DNA from: Arthrobacter sp. MAHUQ-56
Lineage (GTDB): Bacteria; Actinomycetota; Actinomycetes; Actinomycetales; Micrococcaceae
NCBI RefSeq assembly: GCF_019710585.1
Contig: NZ_JAIFZQ010000008.1
Span: 1-64,000, forward strand
Reading direction: 5' to 3'
Length of the DNA: 64,000 bases
Each line of letters opens with the position of its first letter. Positions within the stretch are counted from its first letter, which is position 1. The notes beneath the pieces are model-generated. The model was not told the origin of the DNA, ran no database searches, and was given only the letters and a program-made list of their open reading frames with translations. Below are positions 17,305-26,793 of the stretch, piece by piece. The position numbers and the translations under genes are program-made.

Positions 17305-18113
17305 TTGGCGCCCTCCGTGTCGTCGTTGTCGTCCCCGGCATCGGCAGGTTCAACTGCCGTCTCGGACTCCAGGTCCAGCAACGGCTCTGTTCCTGACTGG
17401 TCTGCCGATGCGGCTACCAGGGCCTCGATGTGGGCCGGGATGTCGCCGATGTTTTCGAATGGCAGGGCCAGGGGCAGGGCGTTGGAGATGGTGTAGACGT
17501 CGTCCAGGCCCGTGGGGAGCAGGAGCTGGCGGGCCAGGAGCTTGGTGATGGCCCGGGTCACCACGTCCGAGTCACGGAGGGCGTCCTGCTGCCCGGCGGG
17601 CTGGTAGTGGGCCACCAGCTCCGTGATTTCCTCGCGCGTGATGGTGGGATCGGTCTGGGCAGTGACGTGCCGGTCCAGGAGAAGGCGGAGCCTCAGCAGC
17701 ACGATGGTTTCCACCCGGCTGAGGGCACGCTGCTGGCGCAGGATGCTGGACCGGATGTTGCCGCCGATCACGTCCGGATCCACCGGGCGAAGCACGGCGA
17801 TCTTCCGCTCATGGTCCAGCTGCAAAGCAAGGAACAGCTCCGAGAGGCGGCTGCGCAGGATCACCTGGTTGTCCAAGAGCACAGTCCAGAGCTTCTCGTC
17901 CCGGCCGCCGTCGATGTAGGGGCCCTTGAGGAGCTTCACCAGCGCCTGCCGGACCTTCATCGGCAGCACCCCGGTGTCGCCGGGGAACAGCGCGGCACCG
18001 TCGACGAACGTGTCCCGCGGGGTTACTCCCGCAATGGAGCCCGGCTTTGGTTCGCTGGCCTCAACGTCCGGCTGGTCCGGCGCGCCGGCCGTCGTCGTCA
18101 TCTCTTCAGTCAT
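17301..18113 (-). CDS. jetB: Wadjet/MksE-type subunit JetB (DUF4194)
   Basis: 270 aa. The central winged-helix type region (about residues 45-230: [43 protein letters not shown]) is typical of DUF4194. Both ends are acidic and probably disordered, the C-terminus ending in an Asp/Glu-rich tail. It is the kite-like accessory subunit that links the JetA kleisin to the JetC heads. It overlaps jetA by 8 nt and jetC by 4 nt. An internal ATG four codons in is an alternative start. Confidence 0.88.
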   Translation of the reverse strand: MTEEMTTTAGAPDQPDVEASEPKPGSIAGVTPRDTFVDGAALFPGDTGVLPMKVRQALVKLLKGPYIDGGRDEKLWTVLLDNQVILRSRLSELFLALQLDHERKIAVLRPVDPDVIGGNIRSSILRQQRALSRVETIVLLRLRLLLDRHVTAQTDPTITREEITELVAHYQPAGQQDALRDSDVVTRAITKLLARQLLLPTGLDDVYTISNALPLALPFENIGDIPAHIEALVAASADQSGTEPLLDLESETAVEPADAGDDNDDTEGAK

Positions 18114-19563
18114 CGGAATCCTTTGCGAGCGTGACCACCGGCAGGTAGGCCCTGCGGATGGAGCCGTCTATCTGTTCAAAGTCCAGGCCCGCAAAGTCAC
18201 TGCGGTTGAATTCGGCCCCGGCGTGCAGGGCCTCCGACAGGAGGGCGCGGATGGTGTTGATGTGCTGCTCTTCCGGCGGCACCTGCTGCCAGGCGTCCGC
18301 AAGGGTGGCAGCCCCGGCCAGGGCCGCGCGGACCACGTCGGGCCGCGCCTTGCCCGTCCGCGGCGAGCGCACACGGTCGGAGTCGGTGAACGCGATGGGG
18401 TCCGCCAGCCGGGGCGGCGCCGCGAACTCGTCCGGATCGAAGAGCTTGACCATGGACAGCGACTCGAACCCCGCGTTGAACAGCACCGGACCGGGAACCA
18501 GGCCCGGGCGTTCGCGCTCGTACGGGAGGGACCGGATGGCCTGCTCGGCTTCCCGCAGGACCTGCCGGAGCCGGACTGACTGGCGGAAGTCGTCGCTCTG
18601 GACGTAAGTGTTGAGGCTCTCGCTGAGCTTGCCGTAGATGCGCTGGATCTGGCTGTGCTGCTGCCGGAGCTCAGCCACCAGGTTCTTCAGTGTTTCGCGG
18701 TCTTCGGGCGACAGGTCATCGGCGAACTGCCGGCTGAGGACCTCGCCGATGGCGGACCGGAATCTCAGCTGCTGCTGCGGGTCCTCCAGGAAGGCGGTGA
18801 AGGACCGGAACGTCCTGCCCTCCGGGCTTTGCCGGAGCCGCTTGTCAGCTTCCAGCACCTGGGCCATCGTGGCGCCCTTGGTCAGTGATTCCTCGATGAT
18901 CTGGTTGCGGAGTTCGCCCACCAGTTCCTCGATCCGGTCACGCATCTTCTTGTAGTCGGCGGGGAGGCTGGCGGCGAGGTCGAGGATGTTTCCGGCGGCT
19001 TCCACTGCTTCGTCGTCGTCGAGCAGGCCGTCGAACTCGCCGCTGCTGATGTCCTCGATCAGCTGCTGCCGCTCTTCGATCTCCTCTTCCAGGGCCTCGA
19101 GGCGGGCGCTCTGGTCCGGGTTGGTTTCGTTGGCGAGCTTCTCCACGTCACCCAGGAGCGTGCCCAGCCGGGAACCGTTCAGGGTGGACCGCTCGCTCGA
19201 GAGGCTGTCCAGGAACGCGAGCACCCGCGCGGCCGGCTCCGTGACCTCGTAGACAATCTGGCCCGACTGGTTCCGGCGCGTCAGGAACTGGCGGCGGGTC
19301 CACTCGTCGCCGAACGACTTTCCGTTCGCCCCGCCTCCCAGCCCCGGGTCCTGGCGACGGAGCTCCTCAAGGAAGGAATCGACGTCGGCGTGGAATTCCT
19401 CAAGCGGCAACTGAGGCCGGGTGCGGGTGAAGGATGCCTGCAGCACCGCGATCACCCAGGGCGCCGAACGCGTCAAAGCCCACGCTGGTCCCTTGGTGAG
19501 GAGTTCAAGGTCCCGGAGCCGGGCGCTGATGGCGTCAGCGGACGACCTGGCTGAGCGGGGCAC
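18106..19563 (-). CDS. jetA: Wadjet/MksF-type kleisin subunit JetA (DUF3375)
   Basis: 485 aa from a GTG start with AAGGAG 5 nt upstream. The N-terminal winged helix ([22 protein letters not shown]), helical middle (residues about 150-330, [32 protein letters not shown]) and C-terminal domain ending in [11 protein letters not shown] follow the DUF3375 pattern. It would act as kleisin joining JetB to the JetC ATPase. First gene of the jetA-jetB-jetC operon. Confidence 0.88.
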   Translation of the reverse strand: MPRSARSSADAISARLRDLELLTKGPAWALTRSAPWVIAVLQASFTRTRPQLPLEEFHADVDSFLEELRRQDPGLGGGANGKSFGDEWTRRQFLTRRNQSGQIVYEVTEPAARVLAFLDSLSSERSTLNGSRLGTLLGDVEKLANETNPDQSARLEALEEEIEERQQLIEDISSGEFDGLLDDDEAVEAAGNILDLAASLPADYKKMRDRIEELVGELRNQIIEESLTKGATMAQVLEADKRLRQSPEGRTFRSFTAFLEDPQQQLRFRSAIGEVLSRQFADDLSPEDRETLKNLVAELRQQHSQIQRIYGKLSESLNTYVQSDDFRQSVRLRQVLREAEQAIRSLPYERERPGLVPGPVLFNAGFESLSMVKLFDPDEFAAPPRLADPIAFTDSDRVRSPRTGKARPDVVRAALAGAATLADAWQQVPPEEQHINTIRALLSEALHAGAEFNRSDFAGLDFEQIDGSIRRAYLPVVTLAKDSDD

Positions 19564-19819
19564 ACACTCTCCTTGGGCTGGTAACGGGGGCTGGGCAGGG
19601 TCCGGGCAAAGGACGGACCGTCAAACTGCCAACTACAAGGTTAACGCAGGCGCCGCGACCGCCCCGTGACCTACCAAGCGGTAGTATCTCGATCCCGTAT
19701 CAACCGGCGCACGCGCGCGTGGCAGCTATGGCTGGGCGCGTCAGTGTCCCCCTACGCTTCTGCTACTGATCTTCAACACAGCAGTCATTCACCACAGCAA
19801 CGTCGCAGCAGGGGGATTC

Positions 19820-20122
19820 ATGCAGTTTGATCTGAGCGCCGTGGAAACATCCACGCTCGTCTTTATCGGCACATTGGCCATCGCGGCAGTCCTGGCCGCG
19901 TTCGTCCTCGTGGCCGGGCTGGTTGCCCTGGTCCTGCTGGGTGCCGGCAAGCTGACCTGGATGGCCATAGCCAATACGCTCCTCGCGGTGGTCCACGGCA
20001 TCAATGCCGGCTGGGAGAGGCTGGTCCGCCGGGCTGCGTCGGTGGACCGCTCCGGCGATTTCCAGCCCCAGCCATCCCCTAGCACCGGAACCTACCCGCG
20101 GGTAATCTTGAGGGACAGCTGA
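19820..20122 (+). CDS. small membrane protein
   Basis: 100 aa. One long hydrophobic hairpin or pair of helices (about residues 10-60, TLVFIGTLAIAAVLAAFVLVAGLVALVLLGAG in pieces) and a basic, Pro/Ser-rich cytosolic tail. A GGGGG ribosome binding site precedes the ATG. It resembles the N-terminus of the protein at 23639-24298, which also begins with a short polar stretch before the same type of hydrophobic segment. No family recognised. It precedes the acyl-CoA dehydrogenase gene by 61 nt. Confidence 0.65.
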   Translation: MQFDLSAVETSTLVFIGTLAIAAVLAAFVLVAGLVALVLLGAGKLTWMAIANTLLAVVHGINAGWERLVRRAASVDRSGDFQPQPSPSTGTYPRVILRDS

Positions 20123-20183
20123 AGGGTTCTCCAACCCGGCGGATCCATGGCTACACCGGCCAATCCGGCCAAGGAGATAACCC

Positions 20184-22184
20184 ATGAGCTCCGTGACTGA
20201 CAGCCAGGCCAAAGACGCCCCGGCTGAAGAAATCCCCGTTCCTGCCGGCAACATCGGCGCGGCTGCCACCGCCGAGGACGCGCGGGCCGTCGCCGAAGCG
20301 GCCCGGGAGTCCGGCTGGGACCGGCCGAGCTTCGCCAAGGGCCTTTACCTTGGCAGCTTCGACCTCGGCCTGGTCCACCCCTGGCCTGCGGCCGACCCCC
20401 TGTCCGTGGAGCGGGGCGAGAAGTTCATGGCCCGCCTCACCGAGTACGCCCGCACGATGGACGGGAGCGTCATCGAGCGCGCGGCACAGATCCCGGACGC
20501 GTACATCAAGGGCCTCGCCGACCTCGGGGTGTTCGGCATGAAGATCCCCGAAGAATACGGCGGCCTGGGTTTGTCCCTGGTGTACTACGGCCGTGCACTG
20601 GCACTGCTCGGCAGCGTCCACCCCAGCCTCGGCGCACTCATCTCCGCCCACCAGTCCATCGGCGTCCCCGAACCGGTCAAGGTCTTCGGCACGCCGGCGC
20701 AGAAGCGCGAATACCTCCCCCGCTGCGCCGCCGGTGCTGTCACCGCGTTCCTCCTCACCGAACCGGACGTGGGCAGCGACCCCGCCCGGATGGGCAGCAC
20801 GGCAACGCCCACGGACGACGGCGACGCTTACCTTCTGGACGGCGTGAAGCTTTGGACCACCAACGGGGTGATCGCGGAACTGGTGGTGGTGATGGCCCTG
20901 GTCCCCGCCCACACCGACGCGGATGGAACCAAGCACAAGGGCGGCATCAGCGCGTTCGTGGTGGAGATGGATTCCCCGGGCATCACGGTGGAGAACCGGA
21001 ATGCCTTCATGGGGCTGCGCGGTATCGAAAACGGCGTGACCCGCTTCCACCAGGTGCGGGTCCCGGCCGCGAACCGGCTGGGCCGCGAAGGGCAGGGCCT
21101 GAAGATCGCCCTCACCACCCTCAACACCGGCCGGCTTGCCTTGCCGGCCCTCTGCGTGGCGTCCGGCCGGTGGAGCCTTAAGATTGCCCGCGAGTGGTCC
21201 AACGCCCGCACCCAGTGGGGCCGGCCCGTGGGTCAACACGAAGCCGTGGGCAAGAAGATCGCCTTCATCGCAGCCTCGGCCTTTGCACTCGACGCCGTCT
21301 TCGAGCTCTCGGCCGAACTTGCCGATGCGGGACAGAAGGACGTCCGGATCGAAGCTGCACTGGCCAAACTCTGGGCCACGGAGATCAGCTGCCTCATTGC
21401 GGACGAGCTGGTGCAGATCCGCGGTGGTCGCGGCTTCGAGACGGCCGAATCGCTGGCGGCGCGCGGGGAGCGCGCGGTGCCGGCGGAGCAGCAGCTGCGG
21501 GATCTGCGGATCAACAGGATCTTCGAGGGGTCATCGGAGATCATGCGCTTGCTGATTGCCCGGGAAGCCGTTGATGCGCACCTGGCCGCCGCGGGCGACC
21601 TTGCGTCCCTCGATGCCAGCCTGGCAGACAAAGCGAAGGCCGCCGTCGGCGCTTCCGGCTTTTACGCCAAGTGGCTGCCCAAGCTGGTGGCGGGGGCAGG
21701 CATGGACCCGCGCTCCTACAACGAATTCGGCAGGCTCGCCAAGCACCTGCGTTTTGTCGAACGCTCATCGCGGCGGCTGGCACGGCAGACCTTCTATGGC
21801 ATGGGCAGGTGGCAGGCGAAGCTGGAACGGAAACAGGCCTTCCTGGGCCGCGTGGTGGATATCGGCGCCGAGCTCTTCGCGATGACTGCCTGCTGCGTCC
21901 GTGCGGAGATGCTCCTGAAGACGGCCCCCGAAAAGGGTGCCAGCGCCTACGAGCTCGCTGAGGCCTACTGCGAACAGGCCCGTGTGCGCGTGGACGAATA
22001 CTTCGACCGGCTGTGGCGGAACACCGACGACGCCGACCATGAGTTGACCCGCAAGGTCCTCGCCGGGGAGTACACCTGGCTGGAGGCGGGAGTCCTGGAC
22101 CCGTCCGAGGGCACCGGTCCCTGGATCGCGGACGCTTCCCCGGCCCCCTCCAGGAAGGAGGACCTGCACCGGAAGTACCGGTAA
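20184..22184 (+). CDS. acyl-CoA dehydrogenase
   Basis: 666 aa with a strong AAGGAG ribosome binding site. Dehydrogenase core: EEYGGLGLS, LTEPDVGSDPARMGS (FAD and substrate loop), LWTTNG, and IRGGRGFETAES with the FEGSSEIMRLL segment that holds the catalytic glutamate in long-chain-type enzymes. The C-terminal extension of about 180 residues resembles the ACAD9/VLCAD branch. It oxidises acyl-CoA to enoyl-CoA in beta-oxidation; chain-length preference is not readable. No other beta-oxidation gene lies nearby. Confidence 0.92.
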   Translation: MSSVTDSQAKDAPAEEIPVPAGNIGAAATAEDARAVAEAARESGWDRPSFAKGLYLGSFDLGLVHPWPAADPLSVERGEKFMARLTEYARTMDGSVIERAAQIPDAYIKGLADLGVFGMKIPEEYGGLGLSLVYYGRALALLGSVHPSLGALISAHQSIGVPEPVKVFGTPAQKREYLPRCAAGAVTAFLLTEPDVGSDPARMGSTATPTDDGDAYLLDGVKLWTTNGVIAELVVVMALVPAHTDADGTKHKGGISAFVVEMDSPGITVENRNAFMGLRGIENGVTRFHQVRVPAANRLGREGQGLKIALTTLNTGRLALPALCVASGRWSLKIAREWSNARTQWGRPVGQHEAVGKKIAFIAASAFALDAVFELSAELADAGQKDVRIEAALAKLWATEISCLIADELVQIRGGRGFETAESLAARGERAVPAEQQLRDLRINRIFEGSSEIMRLLIAREAVDAHLAAAGDLASLDASLADKAKAAVGASGFYAKWLPKLVAGAGMDPRSYNEFGRLAKHLRFVERSSRRLARQTFYGMGRWQAKLERKQAFLGRVVDIGAELFAMTACCVRAEMLLKTAPEKGASAYELAEAYCEQARVRVDEYFDRLWRNTDDADHELTRKVLAGEYTWLEAGVLDPSEGTGPWIADASPAPSRKEDLHRKYR

Positions 22185-22201
22185 AACCGCAGGTCACAAC
22201 A

Positions 22202-22219
22202 TAGTAAGCACGCTTGCTA
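22202..22219. promoter_or_regulatory. 18-bp inverted repeat, possible operator
   Basis: TAGTAAGC-AC-GCTTGCTA, with one mismatched pair, lies 31 nt before the ATG of the membrane protein gene at 22250. Its size and near-perfect symmetry suggest a dimeric regulator or a sigma-dependent element. No known regulator is recognised. Confidence 0.4.
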
Positions 22220-22249
22220 TCGCCCCGCGCGGGTGGTTGAGTGGTTCAC

Positions 22250-23074
22250 ATGAGCAGCTCAACGGACCCAGAGAACCTGCCTCCCCGCCGTCATCGGGAG
22301 GACGAAACCCCTCGGAGCGGAAGCAACCGTGCAGCGGACGCGGACGATGCCGCCACCCGCTCGTTCGACCAGGCCCCCGCGCGTTCAGGCGACCGCGGCG
22401 ACTACTACCCCGAGCCAACGGCCGAGCGGGCATACGAACCCGCCCCCACCGCCGCGGCACCCGTCGTGGACCGGGGGCTGGCTGACCGGGAAACCGCCGT
22501 CGCACGCCAAAGGGAACGCTTTGGCGGCATTAAGGCCGGCTCGGCCTTCTTCGGCTGGCTCACCGCCACCGGAATGGCAGTGCTCCTGACCGCGTTGGTG
22601 GCAGCAGCCGGAATGGCAGTGGGCCTTGCCAGCAACACGGACGTCAACGAGGCCGTGAACCAGGCCGCCCAGAATACTGGAACGGTGGGGCTGGTTGGCA
22701 TCATCGTCCTGCTGGTGATCCTGTTCCTGTCCTACTACTGCGGCGGCTACGTGGCGGGGCGGATGGCACGGTTCAACGGTGCCAAACAGGGCCTGATGGT
22801 GTGGATCTGGGCACTCATCGCGGCGATCCTGATCGCCGTGCTTGGCACGGTGGCCGGCCAGCAGTTCAACGTCCTGGCGAGCCTGAACAGCTTCCCGCGC
22901 ATCCCCATCAACGAGGGGCAGTTGACCACCACCAGCATCATCGCCGCCGTCGTGGTTGCCGCGGTGGCCCTGGTCGGCGCGGTGTTGGGCGGCCTGGCGG
23001 GCATGCGGTTCCACCGCAAGGTGGACCGTGCGGGCTTCACACCGGACAGCGAATACTACGACGACGATAAGTAG
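22250..23074 (+). CDS. membrane protein with acidic disordered N-terminus
   Basis: 274 aa from the ATG at 22250 (MSSSTDPENLPPRRHRED). Residues 1-95 are charged and disordered; four hydrophobic helices follow, beginning SAFFGWLTATGMAVLLTAL, GLVGIIVLLVILFLSYYCGGY, WIWALIAAILIAVLG and IIAAVVVAAVALVGAVLGG. The tail ends YYDDDK. A GTG 9 nt earlier is possible. Function unknown; such proteins resemble the YrzE/TIGR04086-like four-helix membrane proteins. The stop codon directly abuts that of the convergent YchJ-like gene. Confidence 0.7.
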   Translation: MSSSTDPENLPPRRHREDETPRSGSNRAADADDAATRSFDQAPARSGDRGDYYPEPTAERAYEPAPTAAAPVVDRGLADRETAVARQRERFGGIKAGSAFFGWLTATGMAVLLTALVAAAGMAVGLASNTDVNEAVNQAAQNTGTVGLVGIIVLLVILFLSYYCGGYVAGRMARFNGAKQGLMVWIWALIAAILIAVLGTVAGQQFNVLASLNSFPRIPINEGQLTTTSIIAAVVVAAVALVGAVLGGLAGMRFHRKVDRAGFTPDSEYYDDDK

Positions 23075-23473
23075 TCAGGCCCGGACGTCGCCGTCCACAT
23101 ACAGCCAGCGGCCGCGGTCCCGGACAAACCTGCTGGCCTCATGGAGGAACCCGCGCTCCCTCCCGTGCCGGTAGTGGGCCTTGAACTCGACCGTTCCCTC
23201 TGTGTCGAAGGGACCACCCCCGCTGGTGGACAGGATGTCCAGGCGCCGCCACTCCATCTCCGGGTCCAGTTGGAGGTCGCGGGGAGCTGTCGCCGGATGA
23301 TGGGTGCGCAGCAGGTAGTCCTCGTCAAGAAGGGCAAACGCTGAGTAGCGGGAGCGCATGAGCTGCTCCGCCGTTGCCGCCTCCGACTGTCCTGAGTGGA
23401 ACCGTCCGCAGCAGTCCTGGTACTGCTCCCCGGACAGGCACACGCAGTTGTCCTGCCCTTCAATGGTTGTCAT
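23075..23473 (-). CDS. YchJ/UPF0225-family SEC-C motif protein
   Basis: 132 aa. N-terminal zinc-binding SEC-C type motif CVCLSGEQYQDCCGRFHSG, then MRSRYSAFALLDEDYLLRTHHPA and the NTF2-like tail VEFKAHYR with HEASRFVRDRGRWLYVDG. Family members are widespread and have no settled function. Monocistronic. Confidence 0.85.
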   Translation of the reverse strand: MTTIEGQDNCVCLSGEQYQDCCGRFHSGQSEAATAEQLMRSRYSAFALLDEDYLLRTHHPATAPRDLQLDPEMEWRRLDILSTSGGGPFDTEGTVEFKAHYRHGRERGFLHEASRFVRDRGRWLYVDGDVRA

Positions 23474-23638
23474 ACCCGGATGCTGTCATATCCGGTAACA
23501 GCTTTGCTACAACCCCCCATGGCCGGGCCATGCGGGCGGCACCACGAAGCAAAAATCCGTATGGTGGAGAAGGAGCTTCGCCTCACGGCCTGATGCGCCG
23601 GGTGCGGGTCCAGGATGACGGGAGAGAGGAGAGAGTAC

Positions 23639-24298
23639 GTGGAGCAACCGGACACTCTCGTCCTCAACCTGACCTTCCTCGGCACCGTGGGCCTGGCACT
23701 GATGATGTTTTTCGTCCTCTTCCTGCTGGGGGTCGTCACCCTGGTCCTGGCGGGACTGGGCCGCTTGGCGGCCGTCGTGCTGATGGCCCTGTTCGGCAGG
23801 CGTCCCATGGGCCGGTCCCGGGACACTGCGGGCAGCCGGGCCGGCCCTGCCACACCCCGGCGGCCGTTCCGGAAACGGGCTGCCGCGTTGAAGCCGGACC
23901 GGCTGGCAAGGTCGCTCCGCACCGCCGTCGAACGCCACCCAACGCTTGCCGCCCGCCGTGAACCCCCCGTGCTCGCGGAGGACTGGGCCTCGGCTGTGGC
24001 CGATGCCGACGCCCGCGCAATCTCGAGGGCGCGCGCCGCGGCACCGGAAATCAAGCTTTCAGTGCGTGACCTCCCGGACCCTTCCGTGCCTGCCGAGAAG
24101 GTGGCGGAGGTCGCCCCTTTGGTCGAATCCGCGCTGCATAACCAGCGGGCCCCTCAGGAACTGCCCCGGTCGTTCAAGAAGCCGCAGCCGCCCCACCCGC
24201 TCGCACCGCTCGATACTGGCTCGCTGGTTTCGCTCTCCGCTCCGCAGGCGATCAAGGAGCAGGCACAGGAACGGAACGGAACAAAGCCCTTACCCTGA
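23639..24298 (+). CDS. single-span membrane protein of unknown function
   Basis: 219 aa from the GTG at 23639, which has a GAGGAG ribosome binding site about 7 nt upstream; an ATG 24 nt earlier is less well placed. Two adjacent hydrophobic segments (LTFLGTVGLALMMFFVLFLLG and VVTLVLAGLGRLAAVVLMALFG) are followed by a basic then Pro/Ala-rich cytoplasmic region. It resembles the small membrane protein at 19820-20122 in its N-terminal layout. No domain is recognised. It is 26 nt before the aldo/keto reductase gene. Confidence 0.6.
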   Translation: MEQPDTLVLNLTFLGTVGLALMMFFVLFLLGVVTLVLAGLGRLAAVVLMALFGRRPMGRSRDTAGSRAGPATPRRPFRKRAAALKPDRLARSLRTAVERHPTLAARREPPVLAEDWASAVADADARAISRARAAAPEIKLSVRDLPDPSVPAEKVAEVAPLVESALHNQRAPQELPRSFKKPQPPHPLAPLDTGSLVSLSAPQAIKEQAQERNGTKPLP

Positions 24299-24324
24299 GC
24301 AACTATCTGGGTTAGCGTGAACAT

Positions 24325-25329
24325 ATGGAATTCAGATACCTCGGAAACAGCGGCTTCAAAGTCTCGGAAATCACGTTCGGCAACTGGCTCACCCACGGTT
24401 CGCAGGTGGAAAACGACGTTGCCACCCAGTGCGTGCGGGCGGCCCTCGACGCCGGGATCAGCACGTTCGACACGGCGGACGTCTACGCCAACACGGCAGC
24501 GGAAACGGTTTTGGGCGAGGCCTTGAAGGGCGAGCGCCGCGAATCCCTGGAAATCTTCACCAAGGTGTTCGGCCCCACCGGGCCCAAGGGCAAGAACGAT
24601 CTTGGCCTTTCCCGCAAGCACATCATGGAGTCCATCAACGGTTCGCTGCGCCGGCTGCAGACGGACTACGTGGACCTCTACCAGGCCCACAGGTACGACT
24701 TCGAAACGCCGCTGGAAGAGACCATGCAGGCCTTCGCGGATATCGTCCGGCAGGGCAAGGCCCTCTACATTGGTGTCAGCGAATGGACCGCGGACCAGCT
24801 CCGTGAAGGCCACAAGCTGTCGAAGGAACTCGGCTTCCAGCTCATTTCCAATCAGCCCCAGTACTCCATGCTCTGGCGCGTCATCGAAGCCGAAGTGGTG
24901 CCGGCGTCGGAAGAGCTGGGCGTCTCCCAGATCGTCTGGTCCCCCATGGCACAGGGCGTCCTCAGCGGCAAGTACCTGCCAGGCCAGCCAGCCCCCGAGG
25001 GCAGCCGCGCCACTGATGAAAAGGGTGGCGCCAAGATGATCGAACGCTGGATGCGCGACGACGTCCTGGCAGGCGTGCAGGAACTGAAACCAATTGCGCA
25101 GGAAGCCGGGCTCTCCATGCCGCAGCTCGCCGTCGCCTGGGTGCTGCAGAACCCCAACGTGGCGTCGGCCATTATTGGTGCGTCCCGCCCGGAGCAGATC
25201 GCGGACAGCGTGGGCGCGGCCGGAGTGAAGCTGGAAGCGGAGGTCCTGAAGAGGATCGACGAGGCCATCGGTTCCCTGGCGGAGCGCGACCCCGCCCAGA
25301 CCAAATCGCCGGCCACCCGGGAAGCCTGA
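24325..25329 (+). CDS. aldo/keto reductase
   Basis: 334 aa, (beta/alpha)8 barrel of the Kv-beta-like group. The tetrad is present: Asp and Tyr in FDTADVYANTAAE, Lys in EIFTKVFG, and His in LYQAHRYD. NADPH-binding segments SNQPQYSM and GASRPEQI are conserved. It would reduce aldehydes or ketones with NADPH; the natural substrate is not readable. The next gene starts right after the stop, so the two are cotranscribed. Confidence 0.9.
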   Translation: MEFRYLGNSGFKVSEITFGNWLTHGSQVENDVATQCVRAALDAGISTFDTADVYANTAAETVLGEALKGERRESLEIFTKVFGPTGPKGKNDLGLSRKHIMESINGSLRRLQTDYVDLYQAHRYDFETPLEETMQAFADIVRQGKALYIGVSEWTADQLREGHKLSKELGFQLISNQPQYSMLWRVIEAEVVPASEELGVSQIVWSPMAQGVLSGKYLPGQPAPEGSRATDEKGGAKMIERWMRDDVLAGVQELKPIAQEAGLSMPQLAVAWVLQNPNVASAIIGASRPEQIADSVGAAGVKLEAEVLKRIDEAIGSLAERDPAQTKSPATREA

Positions 25330-26178
25330 GTGGCGCTGCCCGCACTTGCCGTCACCGGATCCACCGGCGGGCTGGGCGGGATGGTGGCGCGGCACGTAGC
25401 CGCATCCGGTTCCGCCCAGCGCCTGCTGGTGCGTGACGCTGCCCGGGCCCCCGAACTTGATGGGGCGTCCGCAGTTGTCTGCAGTTATGGGGACGGGGCC
25501 GCCGCCCGCCAGGCGCTGGACGGGGTGGAGGTCCTGTTCATGGTGTCCGCTGCTGAAGCCGAGGACCGACTGCAGCAGCACTATGCGTTCGTGGACGCCG
25601 CCGCGGCAGCGGGCGTGGAGCATGTGGTGTACACGTCCTTTTATGGCGCCGCACCGGACGCCACCTTCACCCTCGCCCGTGACCACTACGCCACCGAGGA
25701 GCGCATCAAGGCTTCAGGGGTGGACTTCACGTTCCTCCGGGACAATTTCTATCTCGACTTCCTGCCGCTGCTGGCCGGAGAGGACGGCGTGATCCGGGGC
25801 CCGGCCGGGGACGGCGTGTTCTCCGGAGTGGCCCGGGAGGATGTTGCCCGCTGCGCCCACGCCGTACTGCGCGACCCGGCCGTGCATAAGGGGAAGACCT
25901 ACAACCTGACCGGGCCCGAGGAACTGACCCTGGCAAGGGCTGCGGAGATCCTCACTACGGGGACCGGGCGGTCTGTCAGCTACCACCCTGAAACGGTCGG
26001 GGAAGCCTATGCATCACGGGCCTCCTACGGTGCTCCGCAGTGGCAGCTGGATGCGTGGGTCAGCACGTACACGGCGATGGCCGCGGGCGAGATGGCCGGA
26101 CTATCCCCTGACGTGCACGGACTGACGGGCGACGACCCCATCAGCCTGGCGGAGTTCCTGACACGGCCCGTTTTGTAG
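25330..26178 (+). CDS. NmrA/QorB-type NAD(P)-binding reductase
   Basis: 282 aa from a GTG start that directly follows the aldo/keto reductase stop. The atypical short-chain-dehydrogenase fold is shown by LAVTGSTGGLGGMVARHV (nucleotide-binding glycine motif), VLFMVSAAEAEDRLQQH and VEHVVYTSFYGAAP. Lacks the catalytic YxxxK, as in NmrA-like quinone reductases and sensor proteins such as QorB. Probably acts on quinones or other small electrophiles. Confidence 0.85.
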   Translation: MALPALAVTGSTGGLGGMVARHVAASGSAQRLLVRDAARAPELDGASAVVCSYGDGAAARQALDGVEVLFMVSAAEAEDRLQQHYAFVDAAAAAGVEHVVYTSFYGAAPDATFTLARDHYATEERIKASGVDFTFLRDNFYLDFLPLLAGEDGVIRGPAGDGVFSGVAREDVARCAHAVLRDPAVHKGKTYNLTGPEELTLARAAEILTTGTGRSVSYHPETVGEAYASRASYGAPQWQLDAWVSTYTAMAAGEMAGLSPDVHGLTGDDPISLAEFLTRPVL

Positions 26179-26265
26179 CGGCGAACCTGTGATGTCCGGG
26201 GCCGCTGCTACGCTGGCTTCGTCATCATCCGGCCCGTCATGGGCGGGCATAAATATTGGGGGACC

Positions 26266-26694
26266 ATGAAAAACCTTTTCGACCTTTCATTTACCAGGTT
26301 CGTGTCGCCGTCGATCGCCAAGATCGTCTACATCCTGATCATGATCGGCCTGGCTGTCACCTACCTTGTCTTCGTCATCGCCGCCTTTGCCTCGAGGCAG
26401 CCCGTGATGGGGTTCCTGGTGCTGTTGGTCATAGGGCCGCTGTTTGTCCTGATCTACCTGGCGCTGGCGCGGATTGGCCTCGAATCGCTGATCGCCGGGA
26501 TCCGGACGGCTGAAAACACGGCGGAACTGGTCCGGCTGCAGGGCGGCCCGTCCTCCGGCGCGCCAAGCTACGCCAGCGGTGCACCGCAGTACCCGTACGG
26601 ACAGGCGCCGGGCAACGCCAACCCGGGTTCCTCCCCGTCCGGTTACAACTATCCACAGGGCTACGAACCGCCCGCAGCCCCGCCGGCAGGCTGA
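26266..26694 (+). CDS. DUF4282 membrane protein
   Basis: 142 aa from the ATG at 26266 (MKNLFDLSFTRFVSPSIAK), preceded by GGGGGA. The pattern FDLSFTRFVSPSIAKIVYIL, two membrane helices and ALARIGLESLIAGIRTAENT match DUF4282. The C-terminal 50 residues are a Pro/Gly/Tyr/Ser-rich disordered tail. Function unknown. Confidence 0.85.
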   Translation: MKNLFDLSFTRFVSPSIAKIVYILIMIGLAVTYLVFVIAAFASRQPVMGFLVLLVIGPLFVLIYLALARIGLESLIAGIRTAENTAELVRLQGGPSSGAPSYASGAPQYPYGQAPGNANPGSSPSGYNYPQGYEPPAAPPAG

Positions 26695-26793
26695 CAAGGT
26701 CCGGGGATAGATGAGGCGTTGACGGGTCTGCAGGGCCAGGCGTAAACCTGTGGCAGGGCACTATCCCCATCCACAGACCAGAATCGCAGCGCC

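Noticed and set aside
19561..19820. Possible small gene or RNA between jetA and the small membrane protein gene
   Set aside because: No ribosome binding site, conserved protein sequence or strong hairpin was found; treated as promoter region.
26700..26770. Inverted GGGGATAG / CTATCCCC arms upstream of the molybdopterin enzyme gene, possible Moco riboswitch
   Set aside because: The arms are about 50 nt apart and the surrounding sequence lacks the conserved helices of the Moco riboswitch.
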